NCBI RefSeq assembly: GCF_000496755.2
Contig: NZ_AYKS02000016.1
Location: forward strand, 146,726-210,725
Source: Serratia sp. DD3
GTDB lineage: Bacteria > Pseudomonadota > Gammaproteobacteria > Enterobacterales > Enterobacteriaceae
Length of the DNA stretch: 64,000 nucleotides
Direction: 5' to 3'
Shown here: piece by piece, positions 9,610 to 18,211 of the stretch
How the letters are laid out: each line of letters begins with the position of its first letter
Numbering within the stretch: the stretch's first letter is position 1
The notes under the pieces: generated by a model
Databases searched by the model: none
The model's input: only the letters and a program-made list of their open reading frames with translations
What the model was told of the DNA's origin: nothing
Position numbers and translations under genes: made by a program

Positions 9610-10381
9610 CTTCGAATTCCTCTTTCTGAATACGGGAAGGTTGCGCGGGAGCCGGGTCCTTACGCATTAACTCCATCAGAGCCATGGCAAGTGCCGCAGC
9701 GGCAATCGCCAGCACTGGCAAATTCAGCCAGGCAGCCCCGACAAAGCCGAGAATGAAATAGGGGATATAGGCATTTTTCATCATGATCTTCAGCAGTACG
9801 GCAAAACCAATGGCTGGCATGATGCCACCTGCAACACCGAGGCCTTCGATCAGGCGCTCCGGCAGTACGTCAATTGCCGTCTTGGCGTGTTCAGCACCGA
9901 AGTAAATCGGCATAAAGGCGCACAGGAAGTAAAAAATACCCAGCGCCAGGAGCGCCAAGTAGTTGATGCGCTCAATCCCTTTGGTATCGGCACTGGCCGC
10001 CATGCGATCAGCCCGTGACATCACCCCCGACATAATAGAGAACAGGAAGGTAATGCCCATCTGCACGGCAACCGCAAATGGCACCGCCACCCCGACGGCA
10101 ACTTCCGGTTTTACCCCAGTGGTGATGGCAAAGGCGGTACCCACAATGGTACCGATAATCACGTTCGGCGGTTGTGCACCCGCCAGCGGTGCTAGCCCCA
10201 TCCACACCAGTTCCAAGGTTCCCCCGGTCAGAATACCGGTATGCAAGTCGCCCAAAATCAGGCCAACCAAGGGCCCCAAGACCACCGGACGGTGCATATG
10301 CGTCAAACCATTGAACATATCCAAGCCGGCAATAAAGGCCAGGACACCTAGCGCTACTGCTTGTAATAAGCTGATTTCCAT
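9599..10381 (-). CDS. agaW: PTS N-acetylgalactosamine-specific EIIC component
   Basis: Polytopic inner-membrane EIIC subunit, 260 residues from the chosen start. The reading frame extends upstream to 10444, but the ATG at 10381 (MEISLLQAVALGVLAF) is preceded by a TGAGG box, lies 10 bp after agaV and matches the family start. LDMFNGLTHMHRPVVLGPL, LVWMGLAPLAGAQPPN and FLCAFMPIYFGAEHAKTA are family motifs. The ending KEEFEDGI is like E. coli AgaW, which separates it from the galactosamine-specific AgaC. Confidence 0.94.
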   Translation of the reverse strand: MEISLLQAVALGVLAFIAGLDMFNGLTHMHRPVVLGPLVGLILGDLHTGILTGGTLELVWMGLAPLAGAQPPNVIIGTIVGTAFAITTGVKPEVAVGVAVPFAVAVQMGITFLFSIMSGVMSRADRMAASADTKGIERINYLALLALGIFYFLCAFMPIYFGAEHAKTAIDVLPERLIEGLGVAGGIMPAIGFAVLLKIMMKNAYIPYFILGFVGAAWLNLPVLAIAAAALAMALMELMRKDPAPAQPSRIQKEEFEDGI

Positions 10382-10391
10382 AACAGATACC

Positions 10392-10865
10392 TCAGAGAAG
10401 TTTGTAAAGATCCTGAGCCGGCTCAGTGGGAACGCCCTGGACAAAACACCCTACGCCAGCCTCTTTCAGGCCGTTGAACGCAGCAATGTCCTGCTCATCT
10501 ACCGAAACGGTTTTGGCGATTTGCTGTTTGCCGTCGGCGTAGTGCATATTGCCGACGTTGATACGTGGTATCGGCACATTGCCGTTGACCAACGTGAGGA
10601 AATCTTGCGGGTTTTTACACACAAGCAAAATTTTCTGGCGGTCGGCGGCACGATGAATGTTGTCAATTACCTTCTGCAGCGACCAGAAACGCACGGCAAT
10701 CCCTTCGGCAAGCACCATCTCCATCAGGTTTTGCTGCACGCTATCTTCCGCAACCTCATCGTTGGCGACGAGCACCAGATTAGCCCCGGCAAACCCGACC
10801 CACTGCACCCCCACCTGACCATGGATCAGGCGCTCATCAATACGGCTTAATACAATGTTTGGCAT
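10392..10865 (-). CDS. agaV: PTS N-acetylgalactosamine-specific EIIB component
   Basis: Mannose-family EIIB (157 residues) that passes phosphate from AgaF to the sugar as it enters through AgaW/AgaE. The N-terminal VLSRIDERLIHGQVGVQW carries the phosphorylated His15. NVGNMHYADGKQQI and CFVQGVPTEPAQDLY are near-identical to E. coli AgaV as remembered. It follows kbaZ by 35 bp and precedes agaW by 10 bp. Confidence 0.95.
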   Translation of the reverse strand: MPNIVLSRIDERLIHGQVGVQWVGFAGANLVLVANDEVAEDSVQQNLMEMVLAEGIAVRFWSLQKVIDNIHRAADRQKILLVCKNPQDFLTLVNGNVPIPRINVGNMHYADGKQQIAKTVSVDEQDIAAFNGLKEAGVGCFVQGVPTEPAQDLYKLL

Positions 10866-10900
10866 CTTTTTTCCTTATTATCATTGTGTTAAATCTATGC

Positions 10901-12181
10901 TTAGTTACTCATACAGGCAGCTTGATACTGGCGCAGCACATCCTGAATATGATCGATAATCAGCTCATGTGGCGTTGGGCTAAGCAGCCCCTCACGAACC
11001 CTTGCATACTGCAATGGCAGGTACTGGCTAATCAGTGGTAGCGGGATAGCCTCATTTGCCAGGTTGTTGATCAGCCGGGTATAAGCCCCTTCAATATCCT
11101 GATCAGGCCAGTAGTAACGTACGCGGTCAGAGTAGCTGTAGTTCCGAGCCAGACGTAACGTGCCCTGGTCACCGTGATAGTGCTGAAGCCAGTATTGAGG
11201 GTGGTCCAGCATCACATGTTCTAAAACATCACGCAGACCCGAGCATTGATGGGCCGGGCGCAGTTCCTGTTCGATCGCTGCCAGTGAAAACAGCGCTTCA
11301 CGTAGTGCAAAAGTGAGTGCTGGCCCCACTTTCAGAATCGCAAAGTGGTGTTGCACCAGTTGTTGCAAGGCCTGTGGGGTTTGGTAATCGGTGGAGTGAG
11401 CTTCAAACACCATGGTGCTTGAGGACTCAATCATCTGGCTCAACGCCAGTGCGTTCCGTGGCTGAAAATCAATCACCTGTGTATGATCAAACTCAACACC
11501 CGGTTGTACCACTAGCCCTATAATACGTGGCCATAAATCATTGAGCCCCTGTTGTTCAAAGGCATGGTGATGGGCTTCCAGCGTGGCTCTTGCAGCTTGT
11601 GGTGTCGTCACCGCCAAGGTACTCAAGGTTTCATGGGCCCCACCCGGCACCGGAACTTCGGTACCAATGATGTACACCAGGTCAGACTCGCCAAACTGCT
11701 CAATACAGGTTTGTTCGGCAATTGCCGCTAACCTGGCAGCGCGCTCGGCAACAATGGCGTCGGTTAACGGCACCGGGTCATCAGCGCAGGACATGCTGCA
11801 ATCGAGATGGATTTTTTTGAACCCGGCGGCGACATAGCTCTGGATCAGCACCTCGGCCTTGGCCATGGCGTCACTGGCGTTTTGCTGCTGCCAGCGGTTG
11901 GGGCCGAGATGGTCTCCACCCAGGATCAACCGTTCGACAGGGAAATGCTGTTTATCTGCCAGTTGTTGAACGAAATGGCAAAAATCAGCGGGCGTCATTC
12001 CGGTATAGCCACCATATTGATCAACCTGGTTTGAAGTAGCTTCAATCAGCAATAGGGAGTCAGTGACCTTAGCATGTTGTATCGCAGCTTCGAGCACTAA
12101 TGGATGAGCGGAACAGACTGCAAAAATGCCGTAACGAGGGTCTTGCTTATGATTGGCCACAAACTCGGTTAAATGTTTCAC
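10901..12181 (-). CDS. kbaZ: Tagatose-1,6-bisphosphate aldolase, accessory subunit
   Basis: KbaZ/GatZ-family protein (426 residues) needed for full activity and stability of KbaY. Motifs: [69 protein letters not shown] and [18 protein letters not shown]. It begins with GTG at 12181 behind GCGGAGAAGAAA, a good ribosome site at normal spacing. First gene of the kbaZ-agaVWEFA unit and divergent from agaR. GatZ of galactitol metabolism is the only close alternative, and the neighbours exclude it. Confidence 0.95.
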   Translation of the reverse strand: MKHLTEFVANHKQDPRYGIFAVCSAHPLVLEAAIQHAKVTDSLLLIEATSNQVDQYGGYTGMTPADFCHFVQQLADKQHFPVERLILGGDHLGPNRWQQQNASDAMAKAEVLIQSYVAAGFKKIHLDCSMSCADDPVPLTDAIVAERAARLAAIAEQTCIEQFGESDLVYIIGTEVPVPGGAHETLSTLAVTTPQAARATLEAHHHAFEQQGLNDLWPRIIGLVVQPGVEFDHTQVIDFQPRNALALSQMIESSSTMVFEAHSTDYQTPQALQQLVQHHFAILKVGPALTFALREALFSLAAIEQELRPAHQCSGLRDVLEHVMLDHPQYWLQHYHGDQGTLRLARNYSYSDRVRYYWPDQDIEGAYTRLINNLANEAIPLPLISQYLPLQYARVREGLLSPTPHELIIDHIQDVLRQYQAACMSN

Positions 12182-12199
12182 TTTCTTCTCCGCATGAGT

Positions 12200-12422
12200 T
12201 TATTCGTGCTTTGTCTTTCGATTTGTGTCGCCGGATAGTGCTTTATCGATAAATAAAAATAAATAGAAAGACAGTGAAATTGAGATCTGTTTCACAAAAG
12301 ATACACAACGAAAGATAAAAAGTAAAGAAGTTGAAAGTATCTGCTTCTGCTTGGCTTGCTTTCCACTAAAAGAAAGGTATTAATAGAGAAACGAAATGAA
12401 GAGAAATGAAAAAAAGGACTTT
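12200..12422. promoter_or_regulatory. agaR/kbaZ divergent regulatory region with AgaR-like motifs
   Basis: The ~240-bp spacer between the divergent starts holds several CTTTCRTTT-like words: CTTTCGATTTGTGT near 12213, the inverse ACACAACGAAAG near 12303, and AAACGAAATGAAGAGAAATG at 12389-12408 just before agaR. They resemble the operators before agaS, consistent with repression of kbaZ and autorepression of agaR. Individual site limits are uncertain. Confidence 0.5.
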
Positions 12423-13238
12423 ATGAAGATGAACAACAGCGAACCTATCCCAGATAAACGCATCATTGGTACCAGTGAAAGGCGCGAGCAGATCATTCAA
12501 CGTTTACGCCAACAAGGTAGCGTTCAGGTTAATGATTTATCAGCTTATTTCTCTGTTTCCACAGTGACGATCCGTAACGACCTGGCCTTTCTGGAAAAAC
12601 AGGGGATCGCAGTACGTGCCTATGGTGGTGCTCTGGTATGTGAACCATTGAATCCGGCATCAGAGCCTTCAGTAGAGGATAAAAGCACCCTGAATACTTC
12701 ACTGAAACGGAGTATCGCCCGTGTCGCCGCAGACCTGATTAAACCGGGTCACCGCGTGATACTCGACTCAGGCACCACCACCTATGAGATCGCTCGCCTT
12801 ATGCGCCAGCATCAAGAAGTGATCGTCATGACCAATGGCATGAACGTTGCCAATGCGTTGTTGGAAGCCAAGGGGGTTGAGCTGTTAATGACGGGGGGGC
12901 ATTTGCGCCGTCAATCCCAGTCATTTTATGGCGAACAGGCCGACCAGTCTTTACAGAACTACCATTTCGATATGTTATTTTTAGGGGTTGATGCCATCGA
13001 TCTGGAACGTGGAGTGAGCACTCACAACGAAGATGAAGCGCGTATCAATCGTCGTATGTGCGAAGTGGCAGAACGTATCATCGTCGTCACCGACTCCAGC
13101 AAGTTTAATCGTTCCAGCCTGCATAAAATCATTGATACCCAACGTATCCATATGGTGATCACCGACAGTGAGATTGCGCCAGAAAGCCTTGAAGGGTTGC
13201 GTAGAAGCGGCGTTCAAGTGGTGCTGGTGGGCAATTAA
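12423..13238 (+). CDS. agaR: Transcriptional repressor of the aga regulon, DeoR family
   Basis: DeoR-family repressor with an N-terminal winged helix ([16 protein letters not shown], then [19 protein letters not shown]) and a C-terminal sugar-phosphate-sensing domain ([48 protein letters not shown]). The frame is open to an ATG at 12396, but the ATG at 12423 sits 6 bp after AAGGA and gives a length close to E. coli AgaR, so it is preferred. Expected ligand: galactosamine-derived sugar phosphate. Divergent from kbaZ; AgaR-type operators are present at both target promoters. Confidence 0.94.
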   Translation: MKMNNSEPIPDKRIIGTSERREQIIQRLRQQGSVQVNDLSAYFSVSTVTIRNDLAFLEKQGIAVRAYGGALVCEPLNPASEPSVEDKSTLNTSLKRSIARVAADLIKPGHRVILDSGTTTYEIARLMRQHQEVIVMTNGMNVANALLEAKGVELLMTGGHLRRQSQSFYGEQADQSLQNYHFDMLFLGVDAIDLERGVSTHNEDEARINRRMCEVAERIIVVTDSSKFNRSSLHKIIDTQRIHMVITDSEIAPESLEGLRRSGVQVVLVGN

Positions 13239-13336
13239 AGTCGGGGCTGTAGACAAAGGGACGCTGCTGGCCCCTCTGGTCATTGGAATGATGGGCAATG
13301 ATGTTGTCTCTCATCTCATGCCCAGCAAACGATGAT

Positions 13337-14257
13337 TTAATAGAGAGAAGGTGAACCTGCTGGGCGGGTTTTGAAACGGCGGTGCAGCCACAAATATTGT
13401 TCTGGGGCGCGCATAATCTCCTTTTCTACCACTTTATTCATATACGTTGCCGCCGCCACATCATCAGTGAGTGGGTAGCCTTCCAGTTCAGGTTGAATAA
13501 GCAGGTCATAACCTAAGGCATTGGGGCGACGAATCAAAACAACTGGTACCAGTGCCGGTTTAGCCATACGCACCAGCATAAAGGTGCCATTGGTGGTGGC
13601 CGCCTGCTCCACGGCAAACAGTGGGGCAAATACACTGCCGCGCGGGCCATAGTCCTGATCAGGGGCAAACCATACTGCTTCACCACTTTTCAAGCATTGC
13701 ACCATGCCCCGCAGATCCTTACGATCTAACATCGACTTGTTGGAACGCAAGCGGCCTTTGGTCTGCGCCCACTCCATGGCTTTGTTATTGTGTGGGCGAT
13801 ACATCGCCATCATCGGCTGACATAACCCCATCGCCCGGCCACCAAGCTCGAGCGACATAAAATGTACGCCAATCATCAGCGCACCACGACCACCCTGCTG
13901 CGCCTGATGCAAGTGTTCAAGACCTGAAACGCTGAACCAGCGCTTAACGCGTTTATCTGGCCAGAACCAGGCCATGCCGGTTTCCAGTAATCCCATACCA
14001 AGAGATTCAAAGTTACCAATAATTTGCCGTTCACGTTGTGCGCTATCCATATCAGGAAAGCATAATTCCAGATTACGACGGGTGATTGTTACTCGACGCT
14101 TCAGAAAACGCATTGATGTGCGCCCCATCCACATGCCGAGTTTATGCATTAACGGATAGGGGAGTTGAACCAGCAGAAACAGCACCAAAAGGCCAAACCA
14201 AGTCAGCCAATAGCGTGGATGTAGCAAGGAAAGTTGGAAACTTTGTGAACGCTTCAT
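13337..14257 (-). CDS. lpxP: Lipid A palmitoleoyl-type acyltransferase
   Basis: Inner-membrane LpxL/LpxP-family acyltransferase adding the secondary acyl chain to the Kdo2-lipid A precursor. One N-terminal membrane segment (YWLTWFGLLVLFLLVQLPYP) is followed by KRRVTITRRNLELCFPDM, the HX4(D/E) catalytic motif HFMSLE, MMAMYRPHNN, WFAPDQDYGP and a terminal LWLHRRFKTRPAGSPSLY. The stretch SLELGGRAMGLCQPMM follows LpxP more than LpxL. 306 residues, full length. In E. coli LpxP is cold-induced; nothing in this upstream region shows that directly. Not linked functionally to its neighbours. Confidence 0.88.
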   Translation of the reverse strand: MKRSQSFQLSLLHPRYWLTWFGLLVLFLLVQLPYPLMHKLGMWMGRTSMRFLKRRVTITRRNLELCFPDMDSAQRERQIIGNFESLGMGLLETGMAWFWPDKRVKRWFSVSGLEHLHQAQQGGRGALMIGVHFMSLELGGRAMGLCQPMMAMYRPHNNKAMEWAQTKGRLRSNKSMLDRKDLRGMVQCLKSGEAVWFAPDQDYGPRGSVFAPLFAVEQAATTNGTFMLVRMAKPALVPVVLIRRPNALGYDLLIQPELEGYPLTDDVAAATYMNKVVEKEIMRAPEQYLWLHRRFKTRPAGSPSLY

Positions 14258-14382
14258 ATCGACTCTTATGCGTTTTAAGCAAACCCCTGTAGCGCATAAA
14301 GACTTGACTCTATTGCGTTACAACACTCAGACAACGGGTAATGATGATCGTTTAATGGCTATTGGTCAACTCTGCTGCCAGG

Positions 14383-14603
14383 TTATTCACTTACCGCAAG
14401 ATGTGGTTTACTGATTGGAGTAAAGGTGCGGTCATCATCATAGAATGCATCACGACCCAATGTATCGGGCAACATACCGTCTTTTTTATAACAAAGAAAA
14501 TCTGCCACCAAATCATCAAGCTCTTGCTGACTTAATTGTTGGCTAATTAGTGCTGACTTAATTGTTGGCTAATTAGTGCTGACTTGAATACTCTGATGCT
14601 CAT
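14383..14603 (-). pseudogene. yafO: Broken YafO-type mRNA interferase toxin gene
   Basis: The ATG at 14603 overlaps the yafN stop as ATGA, the normal yafN-yafO arrangement. It reads MSIRVFKSALISQQLSQ, then stops at codon 19 because a 26-bp segment is tandemly duplicated (14525-14550 and 14551-14576, plus 9 bases of a third copy). Removing one unit restores the frame: QELDDLVADFLCYKKDG, MLPDTLGRDAFYDD, matching the N-terminal half of E. coli YafO. Even then the frame ends at 14383 after about 64 residues, against about 132 in E. coli, so the 3' half is also lost or replaced. The toxin is very probably inactive. Confidence 0.85.
14525..14585. repeat. 26-bp tandem duplication inside yafO
   Basis: Two exact 26-bp copies (14525-14550 and 14551-14576), each beginning TGCTGACTTAATTG, are followed by a partial third copy, TGCTGACTT. 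The unit is not a multiple of three and shifts the yafO frame. Confidence 0.95.
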
Positions 14604-14893
14604 TCCGTGAACTCAGTTAAATCCTTGCCAGAGGCATTTTGCAGCAGTTTCTTCCCACTATCCGCAATATCACTTAAACGCTCAGCCGTTGGCCTGAAAC
14701 GCGCTACGGTATGAACCCTGCCCTGTTTTTCTTCTAATAGATCAATTAGCGCTTCAAACACCTTGGCACTGACCATGTAGCCAGCGGGACGGTTGTTCGA
14801 CAGCACAGCGACAGGCTCGTCAATGAAGTATTTCGCCGGGTTTTTTCTTAACTCGGTGATGTTGATAGATTTTTCTGCGAGGATACGTTCCAT
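14600..14893 (-). CDS. yafN: YafN-type antitoxin (Phd/YefM superfamily)
   Basis: 97-residue antitoxin. MERILAEKSINITELRKNP and VAVLSNNRPAGYMVSAKVFE are nearly the E. coli YafN sequence: an N-terminal Phd/YefM-type DNA-binding fold, then a C-terminal toxin-binding tail. The ATG at 14893 is chosen by that match, although the frame is open to 14938. Its partner yafO is broken, so it is now an orphan antitoxin and regulator. In E. coli yafNO follows dinB; here dinB is 20 kb away, so the module sits in a different place. Confidence 0.9.
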   Translation of the reverse strand: MERILAEKSINITELRKNPAKYFIDEPVAVLSNNRPAGYMVSAKVFEALIDLLEEKQGRVHTVARFRPTAERLSDIADSGKKLLQNASGKDLTEFTE

Positions 14894-14921
14894 AGAACAC
14901 CTAAATTTGTGTTTTGTTGAA

Positions 14922-14935
14922 TACATTATAATGTA
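14922..14935 (-). promoter_or_regulatory. Palindrome overlapping the yafN -10 region
   Basis: TACATTATAATGTA is a perfect 14-bp palindrome 29-42 bp before the yafN ATG and contains a TATAAT hexamer. Its place suggests promoter plus antitoxin operator; that role is inference. Confidence 0.5.
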
Positions 14936-15090
14936 CATAAAAAATACATCAATTATGTGTCTATGAAAAATAACGGTAACGGCTGGATGAAGTTGGTCAC
15001 TGAGCGTGGCGTGAAATAGCCCACAAATAGATTGTTGAACTTCTTTTGGCGCTGAAAATTGCCTTGGTCGATCATCGGGAGTCGATCACA

Positions 15091-15127
15091 AAAACGCCCC
15101 CTTTCGACACTGAGGGTGGGGCGTTTT
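15091..15127. terminator. Strong hairpin terminator beside the GlcG-like gene
   Basis: AAAACGCCCC pairs perfectly with GGGGCGTTTT, with T or A runs on both strands. It lies 11 bp beyond the stop of the GlcG-like gene and can act in either direction. Confidence 0.85.
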
Positions 15128-15137
15128 CGTTATAATC

Positions 15138-15632
15138 TTATGCTTTTAACTGAGCGCTGATTTGTTCCAGTGCCTTTGTCGCACATAGTGCGTCCAAATG
15201 CCCGCCTGGCGCACCAGCAACACCGACCGCACCAACAACTTCATCCCCTGCTTTCACTGGCACACCACCACCTAACAGCAAGAACCCTGGAATATCTTTC
15301 AGGTTATTTGCCGCTGGTGTCTTTTGGCTGTTTTCCATCACTTGCCCGCTTGGGGTTTTAGTCGATAGTGCCGTAAAGGCTTTTTGCTCGCTGGCTTTAA
15401 CTGTATGCGGGCCGGCATTATCAGCACGTAATACAGTTTTGATGATACCCGCGCGATCAACAACAGTGACCGACACGTTGTAGCCATCAGCCTGACAAGC
15501 AGCGAGAGTACGGCTTGCCAAATCGGTGGCCAGCGCCTGAGAGATGTTATGTTCCGTATTCAGACCTGCAGCAGAGGCTTGAGCTATCAAGCCAATGAAT
15601 AAGGCGGATGTTAGGGCAATAGGCTTGATCAT
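15138..15632 (-). CDS. Secreted GlcG/HbpS (DUF336) family protein
   Basis: 164 residues with a signal peptide (MIKPIALTSALFIGLIAQASA, then AG), so periplasmic. The remainder is one GlcG/HbpS domain: SVTVVDRAGIIKTVLR, DNAGPHTVKASEQKAFTAL, GFLLLGGGVPVKAGDEVVGA and VGVAGAPGGHLDALCA. Characterised members of the family bind haem or sense redox stress in other bacteria, but most are uncharacterised, so no substrate is claimed. Single gene with its own terminator; the 365 bp upstream contain only an IS remnant. Confidence 0.8.
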   Translation of the reverse strand: MIKPIALTSALFIGLIAQASAAGLNTEHNISQALATDLASRTLAACQADGYNVSVTVVDRAGIIKTVLRADNAGPHTVKASEQKAFTALSTKTPSGQVMENSQKTPAANNLKDIPGFLLLGGGVPVKAGDEVVGAVGVAGAPGGHLDALCATKALEQISAQLKA

Positions 15633-15997
15633 ATAAAATCCTTATTGTTAGTGAAGTGATTTCATCACGGTACGGTTATGTTACGGCACTAAATGGTGAA
15701 AAAACACTCGGGTGACTACTCGTTTTGCTACGTATAATTACCTAGCCTGTTCACGATATGAGAGCGTTATATGGCCATAGTGTTGAAGTGGTAGACATTG
15801 ACTAACATGAAAATCATCCAGAGATACATGCATATTTCACCGAGCCTCCAGCCTCGACAGACTTCAGCACGGCAATGATCTGATGCTCAGTAAATCGTGC
15901 TTTGCGCATAATACTCTCCTTTTTTGGCAAAAGATGTATGCCAGAAGGTCTATAAATGTGAATAGGCCTAATTTAAGGGATGATTATAGTTGCCACT
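15633..15997. other. Intergenic region with IS debris
   Basis: 365 bp. The left part must hold the GlcG-like gene promoter. 15830-15909 is an IS transposase remnant. The rest shows nothing recognisable. Confidence 0.5.
15830..15909 (-). mobile_element. IS3-family transposase OrfA 5' remnant
   Basis: From an ATG at 15909 behind GGAGAG the minus strand reads MRKARFTEHQIIAVLKSVEA, the N-terminus of an IS3-family (IS407-like) OrfA helix-turn-helix protein, and loses similarity after about 27 codons. No terminal inverted repeats or OrfB were found nearby. Confidence 0.7.
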
Positions 15998-16918
15998 TTA
16001 ATCGAGATGCAGTTCCGCGAAACGCTGGGCCAAATAGTCGATCAACAGACGGACAGCAGGTAATAACCCACGTTTTGTGGGGAAGACAACATGGATTAAC
16101 TCTCTAATAGGAGCCCATTCAGGTACCAACTTGATGAGTGAACCTTCTTTAAGCTGTTGGCTAACGACCATCAATGGTAGTTGCGCAATCCCTACACCGG
16201 CCATTGCCGCATCTCTTAGTACCATCCAGTCCATAGTGATAAAACGTGGGGTATGGTACACCACAGCCTGTATGTCATCCTGGTTGTAAAGTGTCCAGCA
16301 ACTGGCTTGTGGCGATGGCCGGCTGAGACTGGGTAGCCGATTAAGTTCACAGGGTAACAAGGGGACCCCACCATACTGGTGAACCAACTTTGGGCTGGCA
16401 ACCATCGATTGCCCACAATCGCTTAAAATACGCATAACCAGATTACTGTCCTGCAGCGGTGGTGGGCGCACGTAGATAGACAAGTCCACCCCTTCACTGA
16501 TCATATCCACTTGCCGACTGGTTACTTCCAATTCTACTGTCAGCAGTGGGTACTGCGCCATAAAGTCAGCCAGCATAACGCCTACATGAGCCTGAACCAA
16601 CGTCACAGGGCAGGTAATGCGAATCTTGCCACACGGCTCTGCCCTTACCGCCTCAATAGATTGTTGTGCGGCTTCCGCTTCGCTCAACATCACCAAGCAA
16701 TGCCCATAGTAGGTTTGGCCGATTTCCGTCACAAAGAATTGGCGTGTCGAACGCTTAATCAGACGAACCTGCAACCGCTCTTCCAGCATGGCAAGGCGGC
16801 GACTTAGCTTAGAGATAGGGATACCCAATGCCCGGCTAGCTGGCGCTAAACCACCATATTTCACGATTTGTACAAAGTAATAGAGGTCATTCAAATCCTG
16901 CATAATATCGTTCATCAT
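15998..16918 (-). CDS. LysR-family transcriptional regulator
   Basis: 306 residues: N-terminal winged helix (DLNDLYYFVQIVKYGG, APASRALGIPISKLSRRLAM), then a periplasmic-binding-like effector domain (GKIRITCPVTLVQAHVGVM, GVDLSIYVRPPPLQDSNLVM). The sequence is of the CrgA/YafC-like branch, whose ligands are usually unknown. Start uncertain: ATGs at 16918, 16915 and 16903 are all usable, and the last matches the common MxDLNDLYYF beginning. It is divergent from ycaC across a 588-bp spacer, so ycaC is the natural candidate target. Confidence 0.88.
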   Translation of the reverse strand: MMNDIMQDLNDLYYFVQIVKYGGLAPASRALGIPISKLSRRLAMLEERLQVRLIKRSTRQFFVTEIGQTYYGHCLVMLSEAEAAQQSIEAVRAEPCGKIRITCPVTLVQAHVGVMLADFMAQYPLLTVELEVTSRQVDMISEGVDLSIYVRPPPLQDSNLVMRILSDCGQSMVASPKLVHQYGGVPLLPCELNRLPSLSRPSPQASCWTLYNQDDIQAVVYHTPRFITMDWMVLRDAAMAGVGIAQLPLMVVSQQLKEGSLIKLVPEWAPIRELIHVVFPTKRGLLPAVRLLIDYLAQRFAELHLD

Positions 16919-17506
16919 TCTAAAAATAGAAAAGTGATAACCAGATTACCATACTACCGAGGGATGAAGTGTGAATCTATACTCTCTTAACAGTCGGCTG
17001 ACATACCTGTCACCAAGTGCTAACCAAAAAAGGATTTGGGTATTCACAGTACGTTTCAGCATCATTAGATTGGAGATTATTCTCCCGGTAAGGACACTGT
17101 TTTCATACTTCACTCGTAGCAAACAAAGTCGCCCTTTCCTGATGCTTGATTACGCTGCTCCCACTTTATTATTTCCGACGGGAACACCTAGGGAAAGTGG
17201 GATTATTGTCCCTGGACAGCTGTAATGGGGGAAACTGGTGCGGGAATATGACATAAAAAATGCTATTCCACCCGATGAATATCTGAGACTCTGGTTATCA
17301 CTAGTTAGTTTAAGCGCATTTACGCTGCTTGAAGGCGGGAACGCCATGTTAGCAATATTGTACGGTACGGTTCTCATAAATGTGCGTGTGATTACCAATA
17401 AAACCTTACTTATTTTAATAGTATTTACTTCAATAAAATGTAGTTATGAATTTATTTTGGTGAGTTAAAGATAATCAATCAGTTACTTATTCCTTAGGAG
17501 AATGTA
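16919..17506. other. 588-bp spacer between the LysR regulator and ycaC
   Basis: No recognised gene. A GTG-started 76-codon frame (17238-17468) has no clear ribosome site or recognised relative. CCCACTTT (17159-17166) and AAAGTGGG (17193-17200) form a widely spaced inverted repeat. The right end is A/T-rich and carries the ycaC ribosome site AGGAG. LysR operators are expected here but not identified. Confidence 0.4.
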
Positions 17507-18133
17507 ATGAGCAAACCTTATATCCGTCTTGATAAAAATGATGCCGCCGTTCTATTTATTGACCATCAGGCGGGATTGATGTCTTTAGTCCATGATATTG
17601 AACCCGATAAGTTTATAAATAACGTGTTGGCTCTCGCTGATATGGCCAAGTATTTCAAGTTACCCAGCATTCTTACCACCAGTTTCGAGGTGGGACCGAA
17701 TGGCCCAATGTTCCCTGAGATTAAAAAACTATTTCCTGACGCCCCTTATATTGCCCGCCCCGGTAATATTAATGCTTGGGATAATGAAGATTTCGTTAAT
17801 GCCGTTAAAGCAACAGGTAAGAAACAACTGATTATTGCAGGTATCGTCACCGAGGTGTGTGTAACATTCCCGGTATTATCCGCTATAGAAGCAGGATATG
17901 ACGTGTTTGTGGTCACCGACGCCTCCGGTACTTTCAACGAAATCACCCGCAATGCCGCATGGGATCGCATGTCGCAAGCTGGTGCACAACTGATGTCTTG
18001 GTTTGGCGTTGCTTGTGAATTACATCGCGACTGGCGAAATGATATTGAGGGCATAGGAACATTGTTTGCCAACCATATTCCAGACTACAGCAATGTAATG
18101 GCCAGCTACAACGCTGCAATAGCTAAAAAATAA
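17507..18133 (+). CDS. ycaC: Isochorismatase-family hydrolase YcaC
   Basis: 208 residues, the same length as E. coli YcaC and similar throughout: YIRLDKNDAAVLFIDHQAGL (catalytic Asp in DHQ), LTTSFEVGPNGP, IARPGNINAWDNEDF, and the nucleophile loop GIVTEVCVTFP with the catalytic Cys near residue 118. The fold is cysteine hydrolase; the natural substrate of YcaC is not established. ATG at 17507 follows TTAGGAGAATGTA. Followed by a GATCTCA/TGAGATC hairpin and then the 412-residue protein gene. Confidence 0.92.
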   Translation: MSKPYIRLDKNDAAVLFIDHQAGLMSLVHDIEPDKFINNVLALADMAKYFKLPSILTTSFEVGPNGPMFPEIKKLFPDAPYIARPGNINAWDNEDFVNAVKATGKKQLIIAGIVTEVCVTFPVLSAIEAGYDVFVVTDASGTFNEITRNAAWDRMSQAGAQLMSWFGVACELHRDWRNDIEGIGTLFANHIPDYSNVMASYNAAIAKK

Positions 18134-18170
18134 ACAACGATCTCATGGTTTGAGATCATTACAGACAAAC

Positions 18171-18198
18171 AATACCGAATACCGAATACCGAATACCG
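18171..18198. repeat. Four exact 7-bp tandem repeats
   Basis: AATACCG is repeated four times without interruption, ending 13 bp before the ATG of the 412-residue protein gene, where copy number could alter spacing of expression signals. Confidence 0.9.
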
Positions 18199-18211
18199 GG
18201 ACAAAAATACT

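Noticed and set aside
9963..10850. 295-codon plus-strand open frame
   Set aside because: Antisense to agaW and agaV, which are certain; composition is that of a shadow frame and no ribosome site is present.
14963..15019. Short frame beginning MKNNGNGWMKLVTERG upstream of yafN
   Set aside because: Only 18 codons, no family match and no good ribosome site; not enough to call a peptide gene.
17238..17468. 76-codon frame between the LysR gene and ycaC with a hydrophobic stretch
   Set aside because: GTG start without a clear ribosome site, no recognised relative, and it lies in a regulatory spacer.
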